A stretch of 64,000 nucleotides of DNA from Nothopassalora personata. Taxonomy: Eukaryota; Ascomycota; Dothideomycetes; Mycosphaerellales; Mycosphaerellaceae. Positions 1 to 11,474 of the stretch are shown here, one piece after another. The position numbers were made by a program, and so were the translations under genes. The notes beneath the pieces are model-generated. The model was not told the origin of the DNA. It saw only the letters and a program-made list of their open reading frames with translations, and did not search any database. The stretch is taken from positions 4,402,001 to 4,466,000 of the forward strand of contig CM066291.1 in NCBI GenBank assembly GCA_033816765.1. The letters run 5' to 3'. Position 1 is the first letter of the stretch, and each line of letters begins with the position of its first letter.

Positions 1-149
1 CTCGACATATCAGCGGCGGATGACTCCGTGCTTTACGGACAAGATATGAGGTTTATGGTAATTATCGTCCCGAGACCACATTCTTTCGCACTACCCATCG
101 GCTCTGGACCAAAGTCACGGGCAACGAGCTTTGTTATGACGCTTTGAAG

Positions 150-772
150 TCCAGAATTCTTCTAGAATGGCCTTTAGCGTGTATAAAGACCCTATTCCAG
201 ACGTTAGGAGCCATTCCAAGGTGTTCCAAGCTGTTCCAGGCCGGACATAGAAGGAGACCTAAATCTGCCTATGCAAGGTGCAAGGTCCGACGCCGACAGT
301 GAGGTGGACGATGCTGGACTAGGCACAAAACTTTTGTAATGATCTTCAGCGTGTATAAAGACCCTATTCCAGAAGTTAGGAGCCATTCCAAGCTATTCCA
401 AGCTGTTCCAGGCCGGACATAGAAGGAGACCTAAATCTGCCTATACAAGGTCTGACGCCGACAGTAAGGATACTAGAATAGGCACAACCCTTTTAGAATA
501 GCTTTTAGCGTGTATAAAGACCCTATTCTAGACGTTAGGAGCTATTCTAAGCTGTTCCAAGCTGTTCTAGGCCGGACATAGAATCTGCCTATACAAGGTC
601 CGATGGCGACAGTGAGGTGTACGATGCTGGACTAGGCCCGAGACTTCTGGAATAGCTTTCAGCGTGTATAAAGACCCTATTCCAGACGTTAGGAGCTGTT
701 CCAAGCTGTTCCAGGCCGGACATAGAAGGGTTCCACCTAAATCTGCCTATACAAGGTCCGACGCCGACATAG
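150..772. repeat. Four-copy minisatellite, 154-172 bp unit
   Basis: A long unit is repeated head to tail. The anchor GTGTATAAAGACCCTATTC recurs near 179, 351, 510 and 664, so spacings are about 172, 159 and 154 bases. Each unit continues with a block rich in CTGTTCCA and CATTCCAAG sub-repeats, then GGCCGGACATAGAA and a CTGCCTATACAAGGTC-like block. The third unit lacks part of the AGGAGACCTAAATC segment and the fourth has a short insertion. Apparent minus-strand ORFs here are only open frames through the repeat. Confidence 0.85.
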
Positions 773-1003
773 CCACGATGATGGATACCCCACAATGAAT
801 TCAGCAGTAACATACCAGTGTGACGGTGACAGCTAGCGACAGCATAACTAGTTGATGTGGGACTCAAGGGGTCAAACGAGCATCTCTACGGCGCTGCATT
901 ATTGTCTGGTTATATCTTCCACGATTCGTTTAGCACCGCTCATCCCCTCATCAAAGTGACGAACGAACAACTGTCAATCTACGAGGTAGCCCGTGTGAGC
1001 ACG

Positions 1004-1821
1004 ATGTCTGCATCTTTGCTCGATGATCTCTTGGAGGCAGCGATGTTGCCATCATTCTTCGAACCGAACCTGGCCAATCGAGTGTTCCAGATCACCGAGC
1101 TACTTGAGCTGATACTGCTCTCGCTACCCGTCCACGATCTACTTCTCAGCCAGCGTAGCTCTCGCGCCTTCCGTGAGACTGTCCAAGGCTCACCAAGCCT
1201 CAAGCGAAAGCTCTTTCTAGCCCCTGCGGCCCAGCAGATCAAGACACTGAAGCTCAATCCGCTATTGCTCTCCATGAATGAGGCTGGCGGGCCAGTATCT
1301 CACATTTCCAGACATTTCCATCCTGAAGACCTCCCGCGAGTTCAATTCCGTAGGGCCAAGCACCTAGCATTGCCCCACCGAGAAAAGTGGTATACAGCAT
1401 ATGTGAAGCCTTGCCGGCAGGCCCCCCGTTGCTCTCCAAAACACTGGACACAAAGGTGCCATACCTCACCTGAGACATCCGAGAAATCTGCACAGGCCAT
1501 GATTATAATGCAGACCCTGGGAAACATCGGTTTCAGCCCTTACAGCGCGAGAGGCTTCATTCGGACTCATCTGCTTGGAATATGCTCCCTTGCCAGGGTG
1601 AGGTTGATTTACGGGTCAACGTATGGCGGCGCGATCAAGTGGGCCCCATGAGTATATGTGTGAAGTATCGCTGTGAGCCATACAACTTGAAGCTCGGGAC
1701 CATGCGTGAGCTGTTCGAAGGGATTGATCGATGTATTGAGCAAGAGATACAGAAGAGGGCGAACGAAGAGGAGGCGAGGAGGCAAGAACGGGCTATTGCT
1801 GCAGAGGGTAAGCATGAATAG
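1004..1821 (+). pseudogene. F-box domain protein, frameshifted
   Basis: An N-terminal F-box is readable from the ATG at 1004. A leucine-rich stretch at about 1080-1225 has the pattern ITELLELILLSLPVHDLL followed by QRSSRAFRETVQGSPSLKRKLF. This fits fungal F-box proteins that bind Skp1 and recruit substrates to SCF ubiquitin ligases. The frame then turns into low-quality sequence and ends at 1651. The likely C-terminal half is in another frame, roughly 1475-1821, with SAWNMLPCQG (compare ASWRxML in relatives) and a charged tail ending in AAEGKHE. No GT..AG intron that I can see joins the two frames, so I call it a frameshifted remnant. A missed intron remains possible. Confidence 0.55.
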
Positions 1822-1930
1822 TCCTTGTTGGAACGTCGTCTAATGGAAAGCTAATAGGTACGTGCTGGGCGACTATCTTCTCTACAGAACATACGACAGA
1901 CTGGACAACTTACTAAGACTGAAACGGTAG

Positions 1931-2416
1931 ATTACTCCTATAGGGACAAGTATGTCATTTATTACTGCTATAGGGACTTGTTCAGATGCCAAATTACTGC
2001 TATAGGGACACATTATAGCAGCCTTTAGTCTTGCAGTAGTACCTATATATAAAGGTGCAAAAAGAAGAGCTTTTGTACCTAATATAGGTAGCTACCGTTG
2101 CTACAGATAATCAATCTTAGAAACAAGACTTGATATATATTGTAAATGTGTTAATTGTGTCTACAAAGGTGGAAGAAAGACCGCTACTAGCTTGTATACA
2201 TGCCTATGACCCATTTACTTTAAGTGCAAGACGTAATAAGAGGGTCTATTAGTGTAATGCAAGTCTATATTAGCTGTCTGTATAGTGCAGAATGCAAGCG
2301 CGGTCGCCGCAATTAGGGTATACTACTTGCTACAATGTGTCCCTATAGCAGTAATTTGGTAGCCCTATAAGTCCGTACAGGAATAATTTTCAAAAATGGG
2401 TCTCTATAGGTGTAAT
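1931..2416. mobile_element. MITE-like element with long terminal inverted repeats
   Basis: The left edge carries three spaced copies of ATTACTGCTATAGGGAC-like units (1931, 1961, 1992). The right edge carries the same series inverted (about 2338-2357, 2365-2390, 2400-2416). The inner pair is nearly perfect over about 28 bases (left 1988-2015, right 2332-2359) and the outer units are more divergent. The interior also contains an imperfect palindrome around 2037-2095 (ACCTATATATAAAGGTGC facing its complement). There is no coding capacity. The structure fits a non-autonomous DNA transposon of about 486 bp. I could not fix a target-site duplication. Confidence 0.65.
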
Positions 2417-2949
2417 AAAAGCAGGGGGAGAAGGCCATCGATCATTAGATCCCACAATTCTGCATCCCGCGGTACGATCATCTTCGACACCAAAAGCGAC
2501 ATTTGCACTATCCCCTTCCGGAATCCAACGGCCAGATATGTATTGTACCAAGATTCTTGACAAAGTACACATCTAGACAAAGTCGCTTCTATTCACCTGG
2601 ACATTAAGATCACAAAACGACGGACTGAATGCAATGTAGCCACACGGCGACATGCAAGGACACAACTTCCGGTTCCACCGTGCTGCAGCGCAATGAGCTT
2701 GCCTCTTTCTCTACCTTGTTGTTTCCCTGACCACGCACTCTGCTTCCCCATGGAACAAGCGTTACTACCTCGCCTAATCTGATGCAGCTTACAGGACCTC
2801 CTGAGCCGTAAGCACAGCCCAATCAACTGCACCTGCTACTAAAAGCAACAATCGAACCTGTGGCTGTTCATATCATTTTTCAACAGTGAGAATCACCATC
2901 TCTCAGCATCCTCACTCAAAGAAGATCCAGCAGAATTCCCACTACACAA
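2417..2949. other. Non-coding stretch, nothing recognised
   Basis: Short overlapping open frames occur on the minus strand, but none has a recognisable motif or convincing start context. Confidence 0.5.
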
Positions 2950-3210
2950 TCACTCCTTGCCTGCGATTTTCTTCACAGCTGCATGCTTCGGAATGACACC
3001 TCGCTTACACACATCCGGCCGTGGACGGCATTCGAACACAACATATTCCTGCACAGCTGCATTACTGTGTTGCCAGTTGCGGTTAGAAGGCCAGCCTCGT
3101 TCCAAAATCTTTCGCATTGCCTCTTGACCAATGAGCATTCGGTAACCGCAACGAGGGATTATCATTCTCGGTACCGAAGGACCAGGATGGATGACATGTT
3201 GGCTCCACAT
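2950..3210 (-). CDS. Hypothetical small protein (86 aa), weak
   Basis: This open frame starts at the first real ATG (3210) of a longer minus-strand frame. Its product is basic and begins MWSQHVIHPGPSVPRM. It holds three cysteines and a Lys/Arg-rich end (KHAAVKKIAGKE). I recognise no family. The frame looks more protein-like than the overlapping plus-strand frames, but a two-strand overlap in a gene-poor stretch makes chance likely. No intron is evident. Confidence 0.25.
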   Translation of the reverse strand: MWSQHVIHPGPSVPRMIIPRCGYRMLIGQEAMRKILERGWPSNRNWQHSNAAVQEYVVFECRPRPDVCKRGVIPKHAAVKKIAGKE

Positions 3211-4287
3211 GGCTGAAAGCTGGGGTTGTTGGGGGACTGAGAGGGCCAGTGGTTGGCAGAAGATGATGCAGGAGCGAGGACTGTGAAGAAGGCTAGAGAT
3301 CAATGCTGGAGGCCGATCGTCAAAAAGCACAACCACAAGCTTCAGCTGCTCTGCTGTGGCAGGACGCTGACCGTGATTATTCGAGATGGACGTGATCAAA
3401 CCCCCGGCTCTTCAGGAACATTGCATTGCATACATACCTCAGTAGTCGCCGTGTATGCGCAACTGCATGTCCCACTGATCTGTTGCGCATCTGGTGAGTT
3501 TCGTAGACTGCAGAACCGATCGATCTCTGCCTTTGCTTGCTTATGTATCGACCAGCGTACCATTCCCCGGCAGGGTGACGTAGGACCTAGGCTGCAGGTA
3601 CTGCATCACACTATCTCAACCTGCAGCAGTGCAGAGCATTTCCAAGGCATCCCACAGTGTGGCAGAACCCTATCTGAGCGATGACGTCTGGCCATCGGTA
3701 CGATGAGATTCCAGTGTCGGAGGCGCCGATGGGTACAACAAGGAGGCTGACCGGAGAGGCTGTATGATGGTGGCACGTCGCGTGGCGTGAAAGGTGAGCT
3801 CTTTGGCCTTTTGTGTCGAGCGAGTGTCTGCGCGGAGAGTTCCGCAGGCATGCTCAGAGCGTGGTAAGTAGAGTGTGATGTGGAGACTCATGGTGATGAG
3901 AGGGCTGTTGTGACTTTGGGTTCAAATTCCTCTGAGAAGTAAAGAGGTCAGTCAGATCGAACTCAGAGTGTCCATCAGCTGCCTGCGTTATGTACTGTTA
4001 AGAGACCGAATTGTCTCGTCTAAATGTCGATAGAGCACTTTCAAAAAGAACGCCAATACTCGCAGTAGTATACAGTGCAGTAATTCCTCCTGGTATCAAT
4101 GCAGTCGTCCTCATCCTCGTCTCCATCTTCAGCAAATCATGCCAACAGCTTTGGGTTTGGTCCACCTTCGAGGGATCTTTTTGACGTCGACAGGTGGCAC
4201 TGCTGGCTCATAGCAATTTTTATTGCATTCTGTCTACTTCGTAGTCAGTGACCGTTTGCAATGACGGTGCCAGGAGGTGCTCACGAT
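3211..4287. other. Downstream flank of the regulator gene, no gene recognised
   Basis: Open frames of 70-145 codons occur on both strands with conflicting phases and no conserved motif. Probably intergenic sequence and 3' untranslated sequence of the minus-strand Zn2Cys6 gene. Confidence 0.4.
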
Positions 4288-5136
4288 CTACAACCGACAC
4301 GGAACGTGACTGCAGGAATCGCAAGTCCCAGTTTCCAACGCAACTTTCGAGCCACACTGCCAGCAGCGATTGAGTCGAGCCTCGATCTGTTGCAAAGTGG
4401 TGCTCATAATGTCGAGTCGCTGGTTCAATGCCTCCATCGACTTGCTGCAGTTCTCAACAAGGGCGACGAGTCTCTCCATGGAATTGTCCTTTCTGGAGGC
4501 GAGATGTTAGTATTTAAGATCTTCGGGCCAAAGGACGGATATACGTACTTCGTGGGAGACACCTCCCGGTACTTGCAGTCAAGCTTCTGTTCTTTACATG
4601 ACTGGCATGGTGTTTCACCGTCGCACTTCTGTTTTCGCTTTCGGCATTCTTCGCAAGCCTGTGTAAAGTAAAAGATTAGGTGAGGTTTCCAGTGAGACAG
4701 GTTTCATGCGGAAGCTTACGGTCGCGGTTCGTTTTGCCTTTTGTCTCGGAGGTTGGTGACTCGGGGTAATAGGCACGGCTGGGAACTTTGTAGGGCCGTG
4801 AGTGAAGACAACAGGTGGCGGCGTTGCTGGCGCTACGGAGGCGCTACACGATGAGGAGGCGCTGCTGCTTGATCCAAACGACTCCGTTGGCTGGTTAATA
4901 TTGAAAGGCTCCGATAAAGACCGATTGTTGGAGTAGAAGCTTGACTCAGAGCTGGGCAGATAGCCTTCTTGCATATAGTCGCCATGTGCCGGGAAAGGAT
5001 TGCTGAAGAGGATATGCTGCGGAGGCTCTAATGGAGGCGAGTAGTAATGACCAGCAGAGAAGTCCTGATATGCCACTCCGTTCATTCCCAGGGAGATGGG
5101 TGTTTGCTCCATCATTTGCTGATATCCGCGCTTCAT
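4288..5136 (-). CDS. Zn2Cys6 transcription factor, small (about 243 aa), three exons
   Basis: Proposed exons (minus strand) are 5136-4720, 4658-4549 and 4492-4288, joined by introns with GTAAGC..ACAG and GTACGT..CCAG borders that keep the frame. A Ser/Pro-rich N-terminus (about residues 1-139) leads into a fungal binuclear cluster, ACEECRKRKQKCDGETPC then QSCKEQKLDC, i.e. CX2CX6CX5CX2CX6C, preceded by basic residues (QKAKRT). Behind it, exon 3 encodes a heptad-like linker (MERLVALVENCSKSMEAL), typical of the dimerisation coil. The protein ends with CWQC and CDSC pairs, which could form an extra zinc site. There is no middle homology region, so the protein is short for the family. It probably acts in the nucleus as a DNA-binding regulator; the target is unknown. 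An upstream ATG at or before 5310 could add residues. Confidence 0.85.
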
Positions 5137-8100
5137 CGTGAGCTTTCGATGCGTAGTTGTGATCGTTGTCGCGATCGTTGGTAGACGTATCGTGGAACGC
5201 GACAGTTTTGGTTGAGACGTTCTGACCCGTATCCTGTTGGTACCAGTATGTCGTATAGGGATGCAAGAAATAACAACCCTTAGAAGCCGAAAGATCACAA
5301 ACAGGTCCAAAGTGTTGCGGAACTGGGAAATGACTTGGACAGATCGATCAGTGCTGGCCGTGGGATGGGCAACAGTTCATATCTATATCGAGGCACAAGG
5401 TACTTCCTACTTCCAGAGACGCTCTTGCCGGTACTGCACATCCGTTTCCAGGATGGCTCTTGCTTCCAAGATGGCCGATGCCAGTATGTTGGGTAGATCG
5501 AAGGGTAGCTTCATAGTCCCCTGCAGCACGACGGCTAGATTTGCACTGCGTCGTATCCTGGGCACGGCGGACGAACTCATGCAAGAACAATGCCATCTAA
5601 CGAAAGCCTTCCAATGGCTGGCATTTTTGCAGAAGATGCAGGAGGAGAACATGGGCGGCATTGGCGGTCCGCCCACAGCCAAGGAGCGTATGCAGTACAA
5701 TCTGTGGATAAAGGCTTGCATGGTGCCATTCACAGGCGGCTGAGGCAAGGAAAAGAATAGCACAGATGTGTGCGTACGTGCGTCGTCGAGTGCATCATGC
5801 AAAGAGGGAGCCGATCGATCATTGAGTACCGGATTATTACCCATGCCTATACCTGCATTTCATTCCAGGTGTCTGGTTCACGGCCGAAGCTGGGAAACTG
5901 CACTTGGTCAACAAGGACTATATCGCTCCTATGCGTATCTGACAAGCAGAGCATGAAGGCCTTGGTTATGGTGGCGTGGTTGTGATCTGCAGTGATGATC
6001 GATATGCTGTCAAAGTTGCGCCCTGGGCCGGGCCTTGCTAGTATGCTTTCAGCCTTCTGTAAGCAAGGAAGTGACCGCGACATTTACGCAATATGTCCTC
6101 GTAGCTCAAAGCTTCCGTGCATAATCAGTTGCTTGCATCAAAGCTTCCATAGCACGATGGCATTGTCGACTGCAGGTTAGCAGCAGGTTGCTGATGTGAC
6201 GGTGTCGTGGGTCACTTGCTCCCACTGCGGTCTCTGCACACACGGGTATCAAGCCACAGCAGTAGTCTAGAGCTAATCTACCATATCTAAGCGTGGTGGA
6301 TCCCAGCGTCCGAGATTTGTCACAAGCAGTCCACCCAGGCACGTCAGTGACCGCAGGGAATGGCTGCAAGCGACATGGGTCTTAGCGGTCGCCCGTCATG
6401 AAGCGTCGCTTCGTTTCTGAGTGACTTGATGAAAATGTGACCAGAATGTCGCGCATTAGCTTGCTCGCCTTCCCTTGAGCTTCAGCAAGCCACACGGCGT
6501 CCGATGCCTCCACGCGAAAGTCTCCAGCTCAGTGTCGACATCGGCTGGGTGCTGAAATCGGAGATTACATCGAATCTGGTGGACAGGTCCGAGCCTGGCG
6601 TAGTGACGCTCCGGCGAGTAGTCTTTCTGCTCGCATAAATATCGCAGATATCGAAGGTCAGTCCTCAGGACCCGAGACCCAAGATCCACTTGCCACAGAA
6701 GCCCGCTCACTTCATGCACGATGGTCGATCATGCTCGGAGAAGTGTTGGGGTGAGTGCCAGAGGGGGCTTGGCAGCATCCACGTGAAAGACGGCGCACGT
6801 TGGGGTGATACAGTATTGGCTGATAGTGAGGCTTGTACTTGCCGCCATCAAGCGCTGGAATTGGTTCAGGGTCTCAGACCTCTTCTGCTCGTGCTCCGTT
6901 GTCAGCGCACGAGCTCAAGCCGAGACCATGATGGCATGATCCGAGCATACAATGGCCAGCATGATATGCCCCCAGCCCCAGTCTTCGAGCGGGCCACCTG
7001 CATTGCTCAAGAGAGGCAGTGGCGCGCGGACGCCACCCGCGCATTCTGTCCGTAGTACCAGACGTGCGGCCCGATGGGCCATTCTCGCATATGCGATGCG
7101 ATGGTTGGAGCATTCTTCGTCTTAGCAACAACCACAGTTGCCTGCGTCCTGCTACCGGACCGACTGAGCCACTCTCTTGACATGCATGATATGCCATGCC
7201 GCTATCCGAAAACGTATAGCTTCAAGCAAAGATGCATGCACATAGAGGCTTAATAGCTGTACACAGACCACGCTGGGCCCGATCGTAATCCACCGGATTC
7301 TCAGAGTCTGATTCGTTTCTTTGATCATAATATTGACTGCAGACCACAGTACTGTCGGGGTTGATAGTGCGCGAGTCTGTATTGTCAAGGCCTTCAAACA
7401 CAACCGGTAGGGTTCATTTCTCTTCCCATTCGGCTAGATGCATATTAACGGCTTGGGTTTGCGGGGTCAGTGCCAATCACGCTGGTCGAGGCGATTGGGT
7501 GGCAAAAAGTCCTCGTCTTTATCCAAACGCAGATACACTGCAACATCCTTTCGCATCGACAGAACCCGATCTGTCTTATGATACACAGAAAGCGCAGCAT
7601 CAGACGTGGTTGATGTCGCAACGATGTGCACGGTCTGCCAATAGTGAAAGGCCATCTGGAATTCTAGGCATACGAATCCTCGCTTGGCAGGAGATAAGCA
7701 AGATCCTGGAGTGAAGAATCGTGCCCTGCTATATGCTGTGTTGCAGAACATCGCTGCCCTGAACCCTGCTGCCATGGTACGTAGCACGTGGTCTGGACTC
7801 CTGTCTGTCGAAAGATGTCTGACGATCTTACAGGCATAAGTGTAAGGTTGCCAGCTACACGAGAGGAACGGCGGGCATACAATTCAACAGCTTAGTCCGG
7901 TCCGAAGGTGGCTGTCCTCCACCATATCGACAGAGCAAATAGGTGAATGTAATCGCATATGCCGATAGGTTCATTCAGTCGCGCATCCAGCTGTGCAATA
8001 TACAGGTGGCCGTTGAGTGAACACAAGGCTGTCAGGCTTTTTGCCCAAAAGTTGCCCCTTTCGAGCGGACGCGATTCGCAAAGAGATGTCCAGAGTGCTC

Positions 8101-9189
8101 TCGCAGACTCGCCCATTCTCCTTTGGAGAGCAATATCATTGCGTAGATAAAAGCGACAGTACCAGTCTCTTCCGCGATGAGTTGCAATAGTGGCCTCCTG
8201 ATAGCAACATAGACTTCACACTGTTCAAGTGTGCATCTTCCAGCGATGTCAGGCTTCACGTAGCTACTTTTCGCAGCTCGTTTGCAAATCCGCAAGGTGA
8301 CCGGAAGGACCGAATAGCCAGATTGTGCCATCAACAGAATGGCTGCATCGGTTCATATATGGGATGCTCGATTTGGTAGTGAGCAGGCAAGAGAGCCGAT
8401 TCCGCGAACAAGGGTTGGCGCCATGCTGTCGGAACCCATTCCACCCGTCAACCTGGCCTCACCTGCCAGGGTAGGGTGTCGCGTGCCTAAGAAGTGGTTG
8501 GGTTGCGGTGATGCCGATTGATGAGAATCGTGGTTGATGGGAAGATGTATGTCATAGAAGGTAGAGGTCCAGAGAGGTGGTTTTATCTTAGGAGCTCCGG
8601 GAACAACCGCCTATGTCCAAACTAGGTCGAATTGGGGTCTATGGTCTGATCTGACGAGAAGTCCACAGGGGTCCGCAGGACGACAAAAGTGCTTGCACTC
8701 TCTTTGCTTCTAACACCTTGCAACGACGACCGCAGACTGCGAAACTTGGATTGTCTAACGCGCTATGCAATTGTGCGTTGGATATACAGCTTACTAAAAT
8801 TGACGGGTGTTGTGCCGGACTGCCAGAGGATCTTGCGACCCCCTGTGGTCTAAAACTTCCCCTTTCCATCGCACATCTCTCGCGCCGATCGCAACAGTAC
8901 ATGCACATCATGCTACATTGGTACCAACAGAAGTGATAGACGAGCAGTATCGTAGCTCCAACATTTCTGGCTACGACCAATTTTGAACACTTCACGACAC
9001 CACATTCCATCAGAACGTCTAAGAGATATAACCCCGGGAAGACAATTCGCCGCCAACACATACAGGAAGACAACCTTTGAGGGCCCTCCACTTTCTCCTC
9101 ATGCCGTACGAAATTACTCTTTAGCAGTGCTGCAAAAATGACGACCAACAGTTTAGTTCTTTGGGCTGGCCGAGCCATTACTTTAGCCA
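5137..9189. other. Gene-poor stretch
   Basis: About 4 kb without a gene I can support. Several frames reach 60-190 codons (for example 5237-5743 plus, 6456-6719 minus, 8639-9223 minus), but they overlap frames on the other strand, mostly lack ATG starts in good context and show no known motif. Confidence 0.5.
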
Positions 9190-9690
9190 CTTTTGGATTT
9201 ACTTCCCTCTGGTAACTTAGCATCCTGCATCGCCCCTGTAGGACTATTCACAATGATGATCTGATGTCCCATAGCAATTACATTCATGTCATAATCCGAT
9301 TCCAGCAGTCTCTTGACCTGGAAATCGAGACTTTGGGTTACATACCTATGATCCTGAGTGCCATGCAGCTTAAGTTCAGCTGCAAAGCTGATCAGTCACC
9401 AGAAGCCCACTCAGACGCCTTTTTCACCGTCAATTCACCAGCCTTCAATGCCTTCGCATATGCGATGAAACCACCGATGCCAGTATTGGGCCTTGGAATA
9501 TAATTCTCCACAACTCTGGCAACGTAGTTTCAGCGATATTCTGCCTCTCCTGTTAAAAAGCTGGACTGACTGTGATATCTGATCGAAGAGGAAGCCAAGA
9601 AAATCATTCATCCATATCCTCTCAGGTTCCTTCCAAGCGATCCAGAATTCCGTCACACCTGGATCTGTATGCCCCTATTTGTAACCCATC
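9190..9690 (-). pseudogene. Possible decayed minus-strand gene, unidentified
   Basis: Reading on the minus strand, three short protein-like runs lie one after another in different frames: WIAWKEPERIWMNDFLGFLF (about 9640-9580), then GGFIAYAKALKAGELTVKKA (about 9480-9420), then KRLLESDYDMNVIAMGHQ (about 9320-9260). Frameshifts and stops separate them and no intron borders connect them. I do not recognise the family. It may be a broken gene or chance. Confidence 0.2.
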
Positions 9691-10367
9691 CACTTGTTAT
9701 GTTCAAGACTCGTCATTGGACTGCCGCTGATCTTCGGGAAGTGTACAGGTAGCTATTTCAATTGGCATCCAGTCTCGAGTTTACACGCCTCTGCGTGCTG
9801 TACGACCGGCTGGAGCTTTAAACCAGAAGGCGAGCTCAGCCCTCTAGCCTTGCGCAAGTGGACATCACTGCCGGGAAGTCAGCAGCTGTTCATGCTCCTG
9901 GACATGGACGCACAGACGTAAAGTAGCCAAAAGCAGTCGGCTTGTCATTTCGCTGAGCCACGACGTGGACCGTCGCCATTGATGACCCTTATCCAACCTG
10001 GTATCTCAAGGGACGCCATTCTCTGATATACCGCTATCTTCAAAGGTAGTGCTCTGATATACGTATCTTTTGGTATTATGCGTGTGCTGAATCACAAGAA
10101 GTGTCGCCAAGTAATGACTGTCATGGGGACCCATGCAGACGGAGGATTTATATCTCTGTCAGCGGCCGTAAAGTGGAATAGCAAGGTATCCATATGGCTG
10201 ATCAAACAGTGGGGTTGCACCATCTTGCCACGAAGAGAAAAGATCTGGGAGAATCGCTTCAACACAAGCTCCACACGCGGGCACCGCAAAGTGCATTAGT
10301 GTTAAACCATGGCACAATAGCTGACATCTTTGTCAGGCTATGCACAAAGTCGACATATCGGTAGAAT
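9691..10367. other. Intergenic, nothing recognised
   Basis: No open frame with a recognisable motif; includes the downstream flank of the alcohol dehydrogenase gene. Confidence 0.5.
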
Positions 10368-11474
10368 TCAGCGATAGAATGAGCTGCTAGCGGCCGCCCT
10401 ATTCCAATCTGGCAGAAGCACCTTACGCCCTTGATATCTGCCTTCATCAAGGTCCTTCAGCACTTGTGGTAAGTCGTTGATGGAACCTGTCTCAATTTCC
10501 GGGCGAACAATGCCATTAGCCAAGAGCTCTATGCAATCCTTCAAGCCGTCGATCTCTCCCGAGAATGAGCCTTTGATAGTGATCAGTTTCGAGACACTGA
10601 CGGCTGGCAGCAAGGGCACCTGAGGACTTAGAAGCCCGACGAGCACAATCAGTCCTGCTGCTCGAGCAATACGCTGCGCAGCAAGGACTGTTTGTTCATG
10701 TCCGACGAAGTCGATGACCGTATCAACGAGAATGCCTTTCTCCTTGACAACTTGCTCGACAGACGGTGAATCGGGATGTCCCGAGCAAAAGGCATCTTCT
10801 CGGGATACACCCATACGGATAGCGATATCGACCGACTCTTGACGCTTGTCCATAACCAGGATTTGTCTTGCCCCAAGATGCTGTACCACCTGCAATCCGT
10901 TCAAGCCGAGTCCTCCTAGGCCAAAGATTGCGACTGTCTGTCCTGGCTTGACCTCTGCAACGTTCTTGACAGCATGATAAGCTGTGAGTAAAGCATCCGA
11001 CGCGATCGCTGCCTGCTCGACCGAGACACTCTCAGGCAGTTTCACACACGCATCGGCTCTGACGTGAACATACTCCTGAAACATGCCATCTCGACCCAGG
11101 CCATAGCTTCCGCTCTTTTGGGACTGACATATCCTGTTCAGACCAATCTTACAGGTCGGACATTCTTTACATCCTGGTATGATGTGAATGGCAACTCTGT
11201 ATCCAATCGCGAATGACGTCGAAGAAACATTGGAACCAACTTCCACGATCTCTCCAGCGCCTTCATGTCCCAGTGTGAACTCGGACGAGTCTCCGGGACG
11301 TGGTTGTTTGGTATCTCGAATGAAGCAATCGGTATGGCAGACTCCCATGGCCAGGATCCTGACAAGCACGCTATCTGCCGCAGGTGATGGTATCGGAACA
11401 CGCTTGAGTTGAAGCGGGTTGTCGTCGCCGACTACCACTCTCCAGGCATTCATTAGCTTAGCTTCTTCTGACAT
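10368..11474 (-). CDS. Zinc-dependent medium-chain alcohol dehydrogenase (368 aa)
   Basis: A single-exon gene. I use the ATG at 11474 (MSEEAKLMNAW), because the longer frame begins with GTG. The N-terminal GroES-like half has the catalytic zinc ligands in GVCHTDC and GHEGAGE, and a full structural zinc lobe CKECPTCKIGLNRIC (CX2CX2CX7C). The Rossmann half has the nucleotide-binding glycine motif GLGGLG followed by an acidic residue (VMDKRQ), which favours NAD+. Length matches the family. It probably oxidises an alcohol or reduces an aldehyde in the cytosol; the sequence resembles bacterial-type zinc ADHs rather than the yeast Adh1 group, so the substrate is open. It stands alone with no clustered pathway partner nearby. 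Confidence 0.93.
   Translation of the reverse strand: MSEEAKLMNAWRVVVGDDNPLQLKRVPIPSPAADSVLVRILAMGVCHTDCFIRDTKQPRPGDSSEFTLGHEGAGEIVEVGSNVSSTSFAIGYRVAIHIIPGCKECPTCKIGLNRICQSQKSGSYGLGRDGMFQEYVHVRADACVKLPESVSVEQAAIASDALLTAYHAVKNVAEVKPGQTVAIFGLGGLGLNGLQVVQHLGARQILVMDKRQESVDIAIRMGVSREDAFCSGHPDSPSVEQVVKEKGILVDTVIDFVGHEQTVLAAQRIARAAGLIVLVGLLSPQVPLLPAVSVSKLITIKGSFSGEIDGLKDCIELLANGIVRPEIETGSINDLPQVLKDLDEGRYQGRKVLLPDWNRAAASSSFYR

Noticed and set aside
5237..5743. 168-codon plus-strand open frame
   Set aside because: Overlaps a similar frame on the minus strand and the 5' part of the Zn2Cys6 gene region; no motif.
8639..9223. 194-codon minus-strand open frame with Cys-rich middle, considered as a secreted protein
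   Set aside because: No clear ATG with signal peptide at the start and no recognisable pattern of Cys spacing.
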